Shown here: one piece after another, positions 27,346-37,113 of the stretch
Numbering within the stretch: position 1 is the first letter of the stretch
How the letters are laid out: each line of letters opens with the position of its first letter
NCBI RefSeq assembly: GCF_014773245.1
Contig: NZ_JACWMX010000001.1
Span: forward strand, 620,001 to 684,000
Length of the DNA: 64,000 bases
Source of the DNA: Mucilaginibacter glaciei
Lineage (GTDB): Bacteria; Bacteroidota; Bacteroidia; Sphingobacteriales; Sphingobacteriaceae
Direction: 5' to 3'
Position numbers and translations under genes: made by a program
Notes under the pieces: generated by a model
The model's database searches: none
The model's input: the letters and a program-made list of their open reading frames with translations, nothing else
What the model was told of the DNA's origin: nothing

Positions 27346-28236
27346 ATGATTAGATTTTTGATTACCTGCTGCCTTTTTTTATTAGCTACTGGTATACTTC
27401 GGGCCCAATCACCACAAAATAAGCTACATTTAAGCTTACTTACCGGTTACGAAAGGCAAGACCTTAACTGGTCGATTGCCGGTAATGCTACAGGGCAAAA
27501 CCCCAACATTTATTCTGAACTGAAATGGAGGAATGTTGGCGGGCAAACTGCAAGTGCAGCCATACAGTGGGACGTTTGGCATCACATCGTTTTAAGTGGG
27601 AATTACTCCCGTACATTCATCACAACGGGCATCGTGACTGATAACGACTATAACGGCGATAACCGCACCAGCCCGGCTTATGCCATGACTTTTGATGCAG
27701 ATAGGGGAAGTACGCAGGCGATAAATTTGGGGTTGGGTTACCCACTTATTCAAACGACCCTTTTTAAACTAACTCCATTCGCGGGGTATGGTATCAACAA
27801 GCAGTCTTTACACCTTTTAGATAACACGGGCAACTTTGCCGACTTGAACAGCACCTACGAAACCAGCTGGAAAGGGCCGTTTTTACGTACAAGTGCCGAA
27901 TTTAGGTTAACACAAAAAATTAAGCTTATTGGCGATGTTACCTACCACCAGGTAAACTACAACGCCAGTGCCAACTGGAATTTAATACCAAGTTTTCAGC
28001 ACCCGGTAAGTTACAGGCACAACGCAAAAGGTTATGGGCTTGATGGTAATGTATACATCAGTTATGACTTGGCCAAACACGTAGCTCTCAACATCGGTGC
28101 AGCTTATTTTACTTTCCAAACAGGAAAGGGCGTGGACGAGTTGTATCTAAACTCCGGCGGTTCAGAGAAAACACAACTCAATGGGGTCGATAACAAAGGC
28201 TATCGTTTGTTTGGCGGATTGCTGTTAAGGTATTAA
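27346..28236 (+). CDS. exported outer-membrane beta-barrel protein, uncharacterised
   Basis: A 296-residue protein with a signal peptide (cleavage after LRAQ) and alternating aromatic/polar strands ending in LLLRY, typical of an outer-membrane barrel. It resembles the Protochlamydia outer membrane protein-like barrels seen in scattered Gram-negatives (TPFAGYGINKQSLHL, GPFLRTSAEF), but I hold this loosely. It starts shortly after the terminator that ends the glucanase transcript, so it may be read through or have its own promoter. A role in taking up glucan products is possible but unsupported. Confidence 0.7.
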   Translation: MIRFLITCCLFLLATGILRAQSPQNKLHLSLLTGYERQDLNWSIAGNATGQNPNIYSELKWRNVGGQTASAAIQWDVWHHIVLSGNYSRTFITTGIVTDNDYNGDNRTSPAYAMTFDADRGSTQAINLGLGYPLIQTTLFKLTPFAGYGINKQSLHLLDNTGNFADLNSTYETSWKGPFLRTSAEFRLTQKIKLIGDVTYHQVNYNASANWNLIPSFQHPVSYRHNAKGYGLDGNVYISYDLAKHVALNIGAAYFTFQTGKGVDELYLNSGGSEKTQLNGVDNKGYRLFGGLLLRY

Positions 28237-28243
28237 TTGTCTA

Positions 28244-29842
28244 TCATTCATAAATTACCTTTTTCAAATACCAGCCGTCCGTATCTATTACAGGCATAGT
28301 TTTACTGGTTACAGCAATTCCTGTTTTAGGTATAAGTAACCGTTCAGTTCCTTTATCGGTAGTTACGTCAATGGGCAATTCCATGTCTATATTTTGCAGC
28401 TTGATGAAATATTTGTCGTTTTGCCTTGCTTTTACATTTACTTCCAATTTGTTAGTGGTACGCAGATAAAGGTCGAACAATGGCTGAACTGATTTGCCGT
28501 ATGCTTTGCTGAAATACTGCTCTACATCGCTTGTTACTGATAGGTTGCTGTATGTATGTGCCGGGTCGGTCGCAAAACCCTTTAGTGCAGGGAAAAACGT
28601 ACTGTCGCCCATTACATAGTGCAGCGTGTGCATGAAATATCCGCCCTTTGTATATATATCATTATTATAGGCTGATGCCTCGTCAATATCTTTACCCAAT
28701 ACAAGTGGCTGTTTATTCTGAATACTGTAAGCCGATTTCTTAAAACGGTCTATATAAGCTTGTTTCCCTTCAAAATCCAATATCACTAAAGCATCTGCAT
28801 AAGTATCGATCCCTTCGTGGATCCAGTAATCGGCCCAATCCTTAGCAGTAATCTTGTTGCCCCACCATTCGTGGCCGAACTCGTGGGTCATTAACCAGTC
28901 GAAGTCCTCGCCGTTCACTTTAGTGTACCTGAATTTATTGCCGTAGGCGTTCATGCTTTGGTGTTCCATACCCAGGTGCGGTGTTTCAGCAATGCCAACC
29001 TTCTCTTTAGCCCAGGGATATTCGCCAAAGTATTTTTCTTTCGATTGGATGATCTTAACCAGCATATCCAGCAGGTGAGGGGCCTTATCGGCATGCTCGG
29101 CCAGTACATAAAACTGCACCGGCACAGTGTTGCCAGCTATCGATTGATAAGTGCGGCTTACCATTTTATAATCGCCCACATTAAAAAGTATGCTGTAGTT
29201 GTTAATGCTGTATTTGGTTTGCCAGTGGAAGGTAACGGTATTGCCTTTTTTATCAACGCCCTTTAATAATCCAGGCCCGGCAACTACCAGGTCCTTCGGG
29301 ACGGTAATCATCAGGTCGGCTCCTTCATTGGGCTCATCAGAAGGGCTGTCTTTACTTGGGAAATAGATCTTTCCGCCGGTTTGCTCGGCGGTAATCGCCA
29401 TCCATGGGTGACCGGTTGAATCCCTTGTCCAGGTAAATCCATCATCCCAGGGCGGTCTTTTAGCGATGCGGGGTTTACCGCCATACATAACTTTAATACT
29501 TGCTTTGCCGGCAGATAGTTGTTTAGCTAAACTAATATTGATAAGCCCGTTCTTATGATCAAACGTCTCCTTTTTGCCGTTAACTAAAACAGCACTCACG
29601 TCTAAAGAATCGAGCAGATCAAGGATCAACACCTGCGTGGGTTTCTCCATGATCACGTCGATTACTGTTGAGCCATCTATACGTTTTTGCTCAAAGTCCA
29701 CATTCAGCGCTATGGTGTAATGCCGCACATCCATAATGGCTTGTTCGGGTTTTACCTTGCCACCGGAGGTTTGAGCGGATACGGAAAAAAATAAAGCGCT
29801 TAAACCAAAGATTAAAGCGCTCATTAATAAAAATTTCTTCAT
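28244..29842 (-). CDS. secreted M1-family zinc metallopeptidase
   Basis: A 532-residue exported peptidase. A signal peptide (cleavage near SVSAQ) precedes an N-terminal beta-sandwich and a gluzincin domain. The zinc site is H320-E321-x2-H324 with E343 in HEG (HEFGH-x18-E). The exopeptidase loop reads GMEHQS (from 291) in place of GAMEN. The C-terminal helical domain typical of large M1 enzymes is missing, as in the short M1 peptidases of Bacteroidota. It would trim peptides in the periplasm or at the surface. It converges with the barrel gene (7-nt gap) and lies 11 nt downstream of the polyprenyl synthase. Confidence 0.9.
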   Translation of the reverse strand: MKKFLLMSALIFGLSALFFSVSAQTSGGKVKPEQAIMDVRHYTIALNVDFEQKRIDGSTVIDVIMEKPTQVLILDLLDSLDVSAVLVNGKKETFDHKNGLINISLAKQLSAGKASIKVMYGGKPRIAKRPPWDDGFTWTRDSTGHPWMAITAEQTGGKIYFPSKDSPSDEPNEGADLMITVPKDLVVAGPGLLKGVDKKGNTVTFHWQTKYSINNYSILFNVGDYKMVSRTYQSIAGNTVPVQFYVLAEHADKAPHLLDMLVKIIQSKEKYFGEYPWAKEKVGIAETPHLGMEHQSMNAYGNKFRYTKVNGEDFDWLMTHEFGHEWWGNKITAKDWADYWIHEGIDTYADALVILDFEGKQAYIDRFKKSAYSIQNKQPLVLGKDIDEASAYNNDIYTKGGYFMHTLHYVMGDSTFFPALKGFATDPAHTYSNLSVTSDVEQYFSKAYGKSVQPLFDLYLRTTNKLEVNVKARQNDKYFIKLQNIDMELPIDVTTDKGTERLLIPKTGIAVTSKTMPVIDTDGWYLKKVIYE

Positions 29843-29853
29843 GTGTTTTGATC

Positions 29854-30828
29854 TTAATATTCTCTCACCAGCAACCCATCGGCAAAATCGCGCAGGTATT
29901 GTTTGTTCTCTTCGGGCAGGTTTATTTTTTCTAAGGCTTCAAATGCTTTTTCGGCATAGGCTTGCATAGCTTCTTCGGCATATTGGCGCACGTTTGCCTG
30001 ATTATAGATCGCGGTAACAGCGGTTACCTTCTGTGCATTATCAAACCGCTTTGCGGTAAGCCATTGCGTTAACTCTTCGGCTTGCGCGCCCTTAACCAGT
30101 TCTAAAGCCTTTATGAGTAAATAAGTCTTTTTGTTTGAGATGATATCCCCGCCTACCTGTTTGCCAAATACTAAAGGATTGCCATACACGTCCAAAATGT
30201 CATCCTGTAATTGGAAAGCTATACCTAATTGCTCGCCAAATTCGCAAAGCAGGTCGGCATCTTGCTGATCCGCATTTCCTATCAACGCGCCAATTTTCAA
30301 AGCACCACCTAATACCACGGCTGTTTTTAAACGGATCATATTGATGTATTCGTCGATGCTGATATTATCGCTGGTCTCAAAGGTCATGTCCAATTGCTGA
30401 CCTTCGCAAACGCCGACAGCTGTGTTGTTGAAGATATCCAGTACCTGACGCAAAATATCATTACGCACCTGCATCATCAGTTTATAGCCTTCTATAAGCA
30501 TCACATCGCCCGATAGGATCGCTACGTTCTGGTTCCACTTTTCGTGTACCGTAACCTTGCCACGGCGGATTGGTGCGTTATCCATAATATCATCATGCAT
30601 CAGCGTGAAATTATGGAACACCTCGATAGCCAGAGCAGGGGGGATGGCCGATTCCACGTCGCCGCCAAATAAGTCACAAGCCATTAGTAACAACGCTGGG
30701 CGCATCCGTTTACCACCTAAGGCTAAAATGTAGCTGATAGGTTCATATAACTCTGCCGGATAAGCCGGATATTTTAGTTCAGCTACCGAATTTGCAATAA
30801 GCGATTGCAGATCTTCTAATTTTCTCAT
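29854..30828 (-). CDS. trans-polyprenyl diphosphate synthase
   Basis: A 324-residue class I isoprenyl diphosphate synthase. The first Asp-rich motif DDIMD is at residues 79-83 and the second, DDILD, at 209-213; the substrate-binding GGKRMRPALL is near 38. It condenses isopentenyl diphosphate with an allylic diphosphate to make quinone side chains or geranylgeranyl-type products. The residues before the first motif (HNFTLMH) include Phe and Leu at the chain-length positions, which does not settle product length. The gene is preceded by an 87-nt gap after RNase R on the same strand. Confidence 0.9.
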   Translation of the reverse strand: MRKLEDLQSLIANSVAELKYPAYPAELYEPISYILALGGKRMRPALLLMACDLFGGDVESAIPPALAIEVFHNFTLMHDDIMDNAPIRRGKVTVHEKWNQNVAILSGDVMLIEGYKLMMQVRNDILRQVLDIFNNTAVGVCEGQQLDMTFETSDNISIDEYINMIRLKTAVVLGGALKIGALIGNADQQDADLLCEFGEQLGIAFQLQDDILDVYGNPLVFGKQVGGDIISNKKTYLLIKALELVKGAQAEELTQWLTAKRFDNAQKVTAVTAIYNQANVRQYAEEAMQAYAEKAFEALEKINLPEENKQYLRDFADGLLVREY

Positions 30829-30915
30829 GTATTTGAGTGTGTATTGGGTGCGATGTGCGACGATTTAAGAGCGGATTAACGCATCTTTTAGCCCCGCAAA
30901 TTGCACCCGCTACAA

Positions 30916-33054
30916 TTAATCATTAACTAATGAAAAGTCTATCTGTTTTTTAGTCAGATCGACATTTTTAACCCGGATATTTACTTCGTCGCCTAACTGG
31001 TAAACCTTCTTTTTACGCTGACCGATGATGGCATAGTTTTTTTCGTCCAATGTGTAAAAATCATCGCTAATATCACGCAGGCGAATCATACCCTCACATT
31101 TGTTCTCGATGATCTCTACATACATACCCCATTCTGTAACACCCGAAATAATACCGGTAAATATATTACCCACCTGGTCTTTCAGATATTCAGCCTGCTT
31201 GTATTTAACTGACGAACGTTCTGCATCCGCAGCCTTCTTTTCCATTTGTGAGCTGTGCTTGCATAACTCTTCGTAATGATCAGCATTGGCGCTTTGGCCG
31301 CCATTCAAATAATGGAACAGCAACCGGTGCACCATTACATCGGGGTAGCGGCGGATAGGTGAGGTAAAGTGTGTATAATGGTCAAAGGCCAAACCGTAAT
31401 GGCTGGAGGTTTTGGTGGTATAAATAGCCTTAGCCATAGAGCGGATAGCCAGATGCGTAAGCACGTTTTGTTCTTTCTTGCCCTCAACATCCTCCATTAA
31501 AAAGTTAAGGGATTTGGCAGTTTCCTTATCAGACTTGGTGTTGATCTTATACCCAAACCTGGCCGCAAATTGTGCGAAGTTGGCCAAAGCATCTGGCTTG
31601 GGCGAATCATGCGCACGGTAAACAAAGGTATATTTGTGCTTGCCTTTACCCATTTTGCTTACAAATTCGGCCACCTTGCGGTTAGCAAGAAGCATAAAAT
31701 CTTCAATCAGTTTATGGGCATCTTTTCGCTCTTTAACGTAAACACCTGTTGGTTTACCGGTTTCATCCAGCTTGAATTTAACTTCAGTAGTTTCAAAACT
31801 GATAGCTCCGTTCTTGAACTTACGGTCGCGTAGTTTGTACGCTAAAGCGTTTAGTTTTAATATCTCTTCGGTATAATCGCCGGTTTCCGTCTCGATCACC
31901 TCCTGCACTTCCTCATAGGTAAAACGCCTGTCCGAATGGATTACGGTTTTACCATACCATTCAGTTTGAATATTGGCGTTCTCATCCAGTTCAAAAACCG
32001 CTGCAAAGCAAAGCTTATCCTCTTTCGGGCGAAGCGAGCAAAGGCCGTTTGATAATCGCTCCGGCAACATCGGGATCACCCTGTCTACCAAATAAACAGA
32101 CGTGCCGCGTTCGTAAGCCTCTTTGTCCAAAGCAGAATCGGGAACGATGTAATGCGCCACATCGGCAATATGCACACCAACTTCGTAATTGCCGTTATCC
32201 AGTTTTTTGTAGGAGATAGCGTCATCAAAATCTTTGGCGTCGAACGGATCAATAGTGATGGTCAATGTATCACGAAAATCGCGGCGTTTTGCAATTTCAT
32301 CGGCAGGAATCTCCACCGGGATCTCATTTGCCTCATGTTCCACATCGGCAGGGAAGGAAAGCGGGAAACCGTACTCGGCCAGGATGGCGTTCATTTCGGT
32401 GTCGTTCTCGCCCTGGTTACCCAACACGTGCTTAATGCGGCCGATTGGATTTTTGGCGCCAGCAGGCCAGTCGGTAATTTCGGCAACTGCTTTGATCCCG
32501 TTTTTGGCACCATTCAAATCGCTGATGGGGATAAAAATATCGTGCATCATTTTACGATCATCGGGGATAAAAAATGCAAACCGTTCTGAAAGTTTAACGA
32601 TCCCGGTAAACTCCATTTTGTTGCGCTGCAATATTTCTATCACTTCGCCTTCCTGGCGTTTGCCCTTGCTTTTAGCATACACGTAAACTTTTACGCGGTC
32701 GCCGTTCAGGGCGTTGCGCAATTTACGCGGGGCAACAAATATGTCGGTTTCACTCGGGTCGTCGGTAACGATAAAGGCGGAGCCATCGTTAGTTAAGTCG
32801 ACCTTTCCTTCTACAAAAGTCTTTAATTCAAGGAGTTGGAATTTTCCTGGCGTTATTTCTTTCAGTACGCCTTTAAAGGCTTCGTCTTTTAACACATCGA
32901 GGATCACGCCCCGTGCATCAGGATCGCGAACGTTTAACTTGGCAGAAACTTGTTTGTGGTTGAGCGGCGTATTGCCGTTTTGTTCAAATATATCGAGCAC
33001 CATTTGCGTGAGCACCTGGTTGATAGAGGAATTATGTTTGTTCTTTTTAGACAT
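30916..33054 (-). CDS. rnr: ribonuclease R
   Basis: A 712-residue 3'-5' exoribonuclease of the RNB family. An N-terminal winged-helix part (about 1-70) and cold-shock domains precede the RNB catalytic domain with the Asp cluster DPFDAKDFDDA and the HIADVAHYI, RGTSVYLVDRVIPMLPE and HYTHFTSPIRRYPD motifs. A C-terminal S1 domain (GIISGVTEWGMYVEI) follows. Length and order are those of RNase R rather than RNase II. It degrades structured RNA and takes part in rRNA and tmRNA quality control. Confidence 0.95.
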   Translation of the reverse strand: MSKKNKHNSSINQVLTQMVLDIFEQNGNTPLNHKQVSAKLNVRDPDARGVILDVLKDEAFKGVLKEITPGKFQLLELKTFVEGKVDLTNDGSAFIVTDDPSETDIFVAPRKLRNALNGDRVKVYVYAKSKGKRQEGEVIEILQRNKMEFTGIVKLSERFAFFIPDDRKMMHDIFIPISDLNGAKNGIKAVAEITDWPAGAKNPIGRIKHVLGNQGENDTEMNAILAEYGFPLSFPADVEHEANEIPVEIPADEIAKRRDFRDTLTITIDPFDAKDFDDAISYKKLDNGNYEVGVHIADVAHYIVPDSALDKEAYERGTSVYLVDRVIPMLPERLSNGLCSLRPKEDKLCFAAVFELDENANIQTEWYGKTVIHSDRRFTYEEVQEVIETETGDYTEEILKLNALAYKLRDRKFKNGAISFETTEVKFKLDETGKPTGVYVKERKDAHKLIEDFMLLANRKVAEFVSKMGKGKHKYTFVYRAHDSPKPDALANFAQFAARFGYKINTKSDKETAKSLNFLMEDVEGKKEQNVLTHLAIRSMAKAIYTTKTSSHYGLAFDHYTHFTSPIRRYPDVMVHRLLFHYLNGGQSANADHYEELCKHSSQMEKKAADAERSSVKYKQAEYLKDQVGNIFTGIISGVTEWGMYVEIIENKCEGMIRLRDISDDFYTLDEKNYAIIGQRKKKVYQLGDEVNIRVKNVDLTKKQIDFSLVND

Positions 33055-33111
33055 TGATAAATGTTTGTGGCTAAGATACGGAAAGTAGGCGTAGAGAGGA
33101 AAACGATTTAA

Positions 33112-33819
33112 TCATCCCACCACCGTTATACAATCCTCTGCTATCAAAGGCTCGCCGCGGTACCTGCGGATCAGTTGGGCCGTTGCGATCACATCCTTTT
33201 GGCAATAGGTGCAAATGCGGGGCAAATCGTCTTCTACCCAGTAAACATGGCCCACCTCGCTGCCGTCGATATCGTCTTTTGAGGTTGGGATATCAAAGAT
33301 CGCGGTGAGTAAACTAAGGGAGGTATAATTCTTAAAATCACCGAATTTCCAGAGCTCCATCGTGTCCAGATGGGGGATCTCCCAGGGTTTGCGTCCTGTT
33401 ATCTGCAAGTGCGGCGGGAACTGTACACCATTGATCAGCATCCGGCGGCAGATGTAGGGAAAATCAAATTCTTTGCCATTGTGCGCACAAAGGATGATGC
33501 TTAAAGGCTGACTAGTTAGCATTTTGGCAAAATCTTCTAACAGTTCTTTTTCCTCGTGCCCGGCAAATGATTTTATGCGTAATCCGGTTTTCTTACCGTT
33601 TAGAAAGATCCCTACCGAGATACATACGATCTTACCAAACTCTGCCCAAATGCCGGCGCGGTCATAAAACTCTTCAGGCGTGGCCTCGCCCCGGTTATTG
33701 CGAATTTTGTGTGCCCAAAGCTCCTGCAAATGTTCAGGCACCTGGTCGTGGCTGCTGTATTGCGGTACGGTTTCTATATCAAGCACCATCAGGTTTCCCA
33801 GGTCGTACTGTTCGAGCAT
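33112..33819 (-). CDS. DnaQ-like 3'-5' exonuclease (PolB-type)
   Basis: A 235-residue stand-alone exonuclease domain. It has ExoI DIETVP (near residue 14), ExoII AHNGKEFDFPYICRRM and ExoIII YCQKDVIATAQL, the arrangement of predicted PolB-like 3'-5' exonucleases (PF10108 type) common in Bacteroidota. The DEDD acidic residues are intact. It probably trims single-stranded nucleic acid in repair or RNA processing; the substrate is unknown. It lies 57 nt upstream of rnr on the same strand and is divergent from the glycosyltransferase gene. Confidence 0.85.
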   Translation of the reverse strand: MLEQYDLGNLMVLDIETVPQYSSHDQVPEHLQELWAHKIRNNRGEATPEEFYDRAGIWAEFGKIVCISVGIFLNGKKTGLRIKSFAGHEEKELLEDFAKMLTSQPLSIILCAHNGKEFDFPYICRRMLINGVQFPPHLQITGRKPWEIPHLDTMELWKFGDFKNYTSLSLLTAIFDIPTSKDDIDGSEVGHVYWVEDDLPRICTYCQKDVIATAQLIRRYRGEPLIAEDCITVVG

Positions 33820-33888
33820 ATAAATTGGTCTGTAAATTAATTCAGAGCTAAATTTATATTATTTATTTTTAGCACGCCATCATCAGCT

Positions 33889-34611
33889 ATGAAAATAAAT
33901 AAATTGTCCATCATAATACCCGCTTACAACGAGGCTAAAACCATATTTATGATCTTAAATAAGATCAAAGCTGTGGAGTTGCTGGACAATATAAAAAAGG
34001 AGATCATCATTGTGGACGATTGCTCTACTGATGATACGCAACTGACCATAGCTGCTTATCATTCAGAGCATGCTGACTTAGATATCCGTTATTTTAAACA
34101 CGAGGTAAACAAGGGTAAAGGTGCAGCGTTACATACTGGCATTCAGCAAGCTACGGGCGAATACCTGATTATCCAGGATGCTGACCTGGAGTATGATCCT
34201 GCCGAATATAACGACATGCTGAAACCCGTTTGTAATGGGTTTGCCGATGTAGTTTATGGCTCACGTTTTATGGGCAGTAATCCCCATCGCATCCTTTTCT
34301 TTTGGCATACCATAGGTAATCGCTGGCTTACATTTGCCTGCAATATGGTGAGTAACCTCAACCTTACAGATATGGAAACCTGCTATAAGTTGTTCGATAC
34401 CAAAGTAATACAAGCGGTATCTCTTCAGGAACAACGTTTTGGTTTCGAGCCGGAAGTAACCATCAAGATCTCGCGGATCCCTAAGATTCGGATCTATGAA
34501 GTTGGCATTTCTTACTATGGCCGTACATATGACGAGGGTAAAAAGATAGGATGGAGGGATGGTGTGCGGGCTTTATACTGTATTCTTAAATACGGGATAT
34601 TTAGCAAATGA
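33889..34611 (+). CDS. family 2 glycosyltransferase (dolichyl-phosphate mannosyltransferase-like)
   Basis: A 240-residue GT-A glycosyltransferase. It starts with the nucleotide-binding IIPAYNEAKTI, and DDCSTDDT and the metal-binding QDADLEYDP follow at the expected spacing. The C-terminal part lacks membrane spans, so it resembles soluble DPM1-type enzymes that charge polyprenyl phosphate or modify envelope glycans. The acceptor is unknown. Its stop overlaps the start of trmN6 by 4 nt (ATGA), but that gene has an unrelated function. Confidence 0.88.
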   Translation: MKINKLSIIIPAYNEAKTIFMILNKIKAVELLDNIKKEIIIVDDCSTDDTQLTIAAYHSEHADLDIRYFKHEVNKGKGAALHTGIQQATGEYLIIQDADLEYDPAEYNDMLKPVCNGFADVVYGSRFMGSNPHRILFFWHTIGNRWLTFACNMVSNLNLTDMETCYKLFDTKVIQAVSLQEQRFGFEPEVTIKISRIPKIRIYEVGISYYGRTYDEGKKIGWRDGVRALYCILKYGIFSK

Positions 34612-35318
34612 GTGTGTTTAAATTCAAGCAATTTGAGGTAGATCAATCCGGTTGTGCCATGAAGATCAACACTGATGGCGTACTTTTGGGCGCTATGGCC
34701 GAGGCGATTATCCCCAGTCGTATACTCGATATAGGCACAGGCACGGGTGTAATTGCCCTGATGCTTGCCCAGCGTTTCCCAAACGCATTAATCGATGCCG
34801 TTGAGATTGATGAAGTTGCTGCTGAAACCGCACAAATGAATTTCAAAAAATCGCCGTTTGCAGGGCGTATGTTATGTTTTGCTATGGGTTTTGAGGCTTT
34901 TTTTGAAGAGCACCCAACTCATAAATATGACCTGATCATATCTAACCCGCCGTTCTTTCTGAACTCGCTGGAATCGCCGGGAGCAACGAGAAATTTGGCG
35001 AGGCATACAGATTTTAATTTTTATAATCGATTGATAAATAGTGTTTCACAGCATTTATCAGAATTGGGTACGTGCCAGTTGGTGCTCCCCTTAACCACGG
35101 CCAAACTGGTTAAAGAGCTGTTGGCAAGCGTTGGTTTACACTTGCAAAAGCAAATCAATATCCGGTCATTCCCTCACGATGAGCCCCATCGGGAGATCCT
35201 GATCATTTGTAAAAAAGCATTAGATTTTACTCAGACTGACTTTGTAATTTACAGCGATAAAAAAGTGTATTCGTCTGAATATCAGAACTTATTGAAAGAA
35301 TTTTTTACTATTTTCTAA
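34608..35318 (+). CDS. trmN6: tRNA1(Val) (adenine37-N6)-methyltransferase
   Basis: A 236-residue SAM-dependent methyltransferase of the YfiC/TrmN6 type. The N-terminal FKFKQFEVDQSGCAMKINTDG matches the family opening. The SAM loop is DIGTGTGV (41-48) and the catalytic motif is NPPFF (113-117), typical of adenine-N6 methylation. It should modify A37 of tRNA-Val. The start ATG overlaps the TGA of the glycosyltransferase gene, and the phosphoesterase gene follows 6 nt after the stop, so the three form one operon. Confidence 0.92.
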   Translation: MSVFKFKQFEVDQSGCAMKINTDGVLLGAMAEAIIPSRILDIGTGTGVIALMLAQRFPNALIDAVEIDEVAAETAQMNFKKSPFAGRMLCFAMGFEAFFEEHPTHKYDLIISNPPFFLNSLESPGATRNLARHTDFNFYNRLINSVSQHLSELGTCQLVLPLTTAKLVKELLASVGLHLQKQINIRSFPHDEPHREILIICKKALDFTQTDFVIYSDKKVYSSEYQNLLKEFFTIF

Positions 35319-35324
35319 TCCGAG

Positions 35325-35819
35325 ATGAAAAGAATAGGTTTGATATCCGACACCCATAGTTACCTGGATGATGCTGTTTTTAAGCACTTTGACCAGTGCG
35401 ACGAGATCTGGCATGCCGGTGATTTCGGCACGCTGGAACTTGCGGATCAGCTTGCTGCCTTTAAACCCTTTAAAGGGGTTTACGGCAATATAGATGGGTC
35501 AGATATCCGCCAGCAATATCCTGAAAATCTGCGGTTTATGTGTGAAGAAGTGGATGTTTGGATGACCCACATTGGTGGTTATCCGGATAAGTATAGTCCG
35601 TTGGTTAAGCCCGAAATTTATAATAACCCGCCCCAATTATTCATCACCGGGCACTCGCATATCCTAAAGGTGATCTACGATAAAAAGATCAGCTGTCTGC
35701 ACCTCAACCCCGGCGCAGCGGGTAAGCAAGGCTGGCAAAAGGTGCGCACCCTGTTACGATTTAGCATCACCGAAAAACGGATCCATGATCTCGAGATCAT
35801 CGAATTGGGCGGGAAATAG
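35325..35819 (+). CDS. YfcE/MJ0936-type metallophosphoesterase
   Basis: A 164-residue calcineurin-like phosphoesterase. The metal-binding motifs are in order: SDTHSYLDD, HAGDFG, GNIDGSD, a His within MTHIGG and GHSHI, followed by LNPGAAG. The size fits the short YfcE class that hydrolyses phosphodiesters in vitro; the cell substrate is unknown. It is the last gene of the GT2-trmN6 run. No terminator hairpin was seen after it. Confidence 0.9.
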   Translation: MKRIGLISDTHSYLDDAVFKHFDQCDEIWHAGDFGTLELADQLAAFKPFKGVYGNIDGSDIRQQYPENLRFMCEEVDVWMTHIGGYPDKYSPLVKPEIYNNPPQLFITGHSHILKVIYDKKISCLHLNPGAAGKQGWQKVRTLLRFSITEKRIHDLEIIELGGK

Positions 35820-35918
35820 AACTAAATTATCTCTAAAAATCTCTAAAAGCTTTTAATTTTTAACCGAAAATCGCTCTCATACGCTACTTTCTGCACTTCG
35901 TTTTTACAATAATTTGCC

Positions 35919-36371
35919 TTATCCATTTTCTGCTTCAAAAACCGTATCAATAAGCAGATCTTTTTGTTTTCCGGCGGCCACGGCCAACTCGTCGCATCGC
36001 TCATTTTCGGGGTGGCCGTTGTGGCCGCGTACCCATACAAATTTCACCTGATGTACTTTAGCAATATTGAGGTAACGGATCCACAAGTCTTTATTCTTTT
36101 TGCCGGCAAAACCTTTGGCCACCCAACCATGCACCCAGCGTTTCTCAATAGAGTCGATCACGTATTTGGAGTCGGAGTAAATGGTAACCTGGTTGGGTGT
36201 TTTAATTGCTTCCAGTCCGGTGATCACAGCCAGTAGCTCCATGCGGTTATTGGTAGTTTTACGGAAGCCTGCCGAAATTTCTTTATAGTGTTGGCCCGAA
36301 CGTAATATCACGCCAAAACCACCCGGCCCCGGGTTGCCGCTTGACGATCCATCTGTATAAATCTCTATCAT
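35919..36371 (-). CDS. rnhA: ribonuclease HI
   Basis: A 150-residue RNase H type 1 that cuts RNA in RNA/DNA hybrids. The active site acidic residues are Asp7 in YTDGSSSGNPGPGG, Glu in NNRMELLAV, Asp in IYSDSKYV and Asp in NERCDELA, plus the conserved His in VRGHNGHPEN. The basic-protrusion region (RWVHGWVAKGFAGKKNKDLW) is present, as in the E. coli enzyme. The gene is convergent with the phosphoesterase. Confidence 0.95.
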   Translation of the reverse strand: MIEIYTDGSSSGNPGPGGFGVILRSGQHYKEISAGFRKTTNNRMELLAVITGLEAIKTPNQVTIYSDSKYVIDSIEKRWVHGWVAKGFAGKKNKDLWIRYLNIAKVHQVKFVWVRGHNGHPENERCDELAVAAGKQKDLLIDTVFEAENG

Positions 36372-36495
36372 TGAAAACTGTAATAATTTTCAAAAATAAA
36401 CTTTTTATGGTGCTTAAACGAGCCTGCAGCGGTTATCCCGATCATCACCGGTTACCCGGTTTCTAATCAGTTATTTATAGTTGCTTTTACGTGCT

Positions 36496-36990
36496 TTATC
36501 TGGTAAAATAGAATACCGAAACATAGCTGTTTACTGCGCCGGTGTCCTTTTCTGTTTCTTTTTTGTCGATAAATAATTTATCGACACGGCTTGAATTGGT
36601 ACCCAGCTGTATGCTCAATTCATACAGCTTATCATCCAGTTTGAGGTAAGCAATGTTGTTTGCCGATTGCAGGAAGCCAAAATCACTTGTGAAAAGCTGG
36701 TAGAAAGGAAACTTTTGTTCCCCATATTGAAATGGTGGTTGGATACCGAAATAGATTTTTACGATATTGCCTGCAGCATCTTTTCGATAAAGGTCAATCT
36801 TATCTTTGGTAAGGCCGCCTGTAGTTTTATCGTCCAGCAGATCTTGCCCGGCACTGTTTTTTATGACCAGGTGTAGAGAAGGGCCTACGATGGGTGAACA
36901 GGCGCAAATATTGCCGCCATCGTTACTGGCTTTTTTGCACCCAACGTTTGCTGCAAATAGCACTACTAAAGCCAATATAAATTTTTTCAT
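36496..36990 (-). CDS. uncharacterised lipoprotein
   Basis: A 164-residue protein of unknown family. I start it at ATG 36990, where MKKFILALVVLFAANVGCKK forms a lipoprotein signal with lipobox ANVGC. A longer frame from 37056 would place 22 residues before it. The mature part reads as a small beta-rich domain (LHLVIKNSAGQDLLDD, LYELSIQLGT) and ends YVSVFYF. It has no recognised motif, and Cys-Lys-Lys after the lipobox is like other lipoproteins here. The function is unknown. Confidence 0.65.
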   Translation of the reverse strand: MKKFILALVVLFAANVGCKKASNDGGNICACSPIVGPSLHLVIKNSAGQDLLDDKTTGGLTKDKIDLYRKDAAGNIVKIYFGIQPPFQYGEQKFPFYQLFTSDFGFLQSANNIAYLKLDDKLYELSIQLGTNSSRVDKLFIDKKETEKDTGAVNSYVSVFYFTR

Positions 36991-37113
36991 GGTGATTGAT
37001 AATGGTTTATCAATACTATTACGTACACCATCAATCAAGTGCAACAATGAACGCAATGTTTTAGTAAAGCTAATTTAAGCTGCCGGATCAATCACCTGGT
37101 TAAGGGTAACGTA

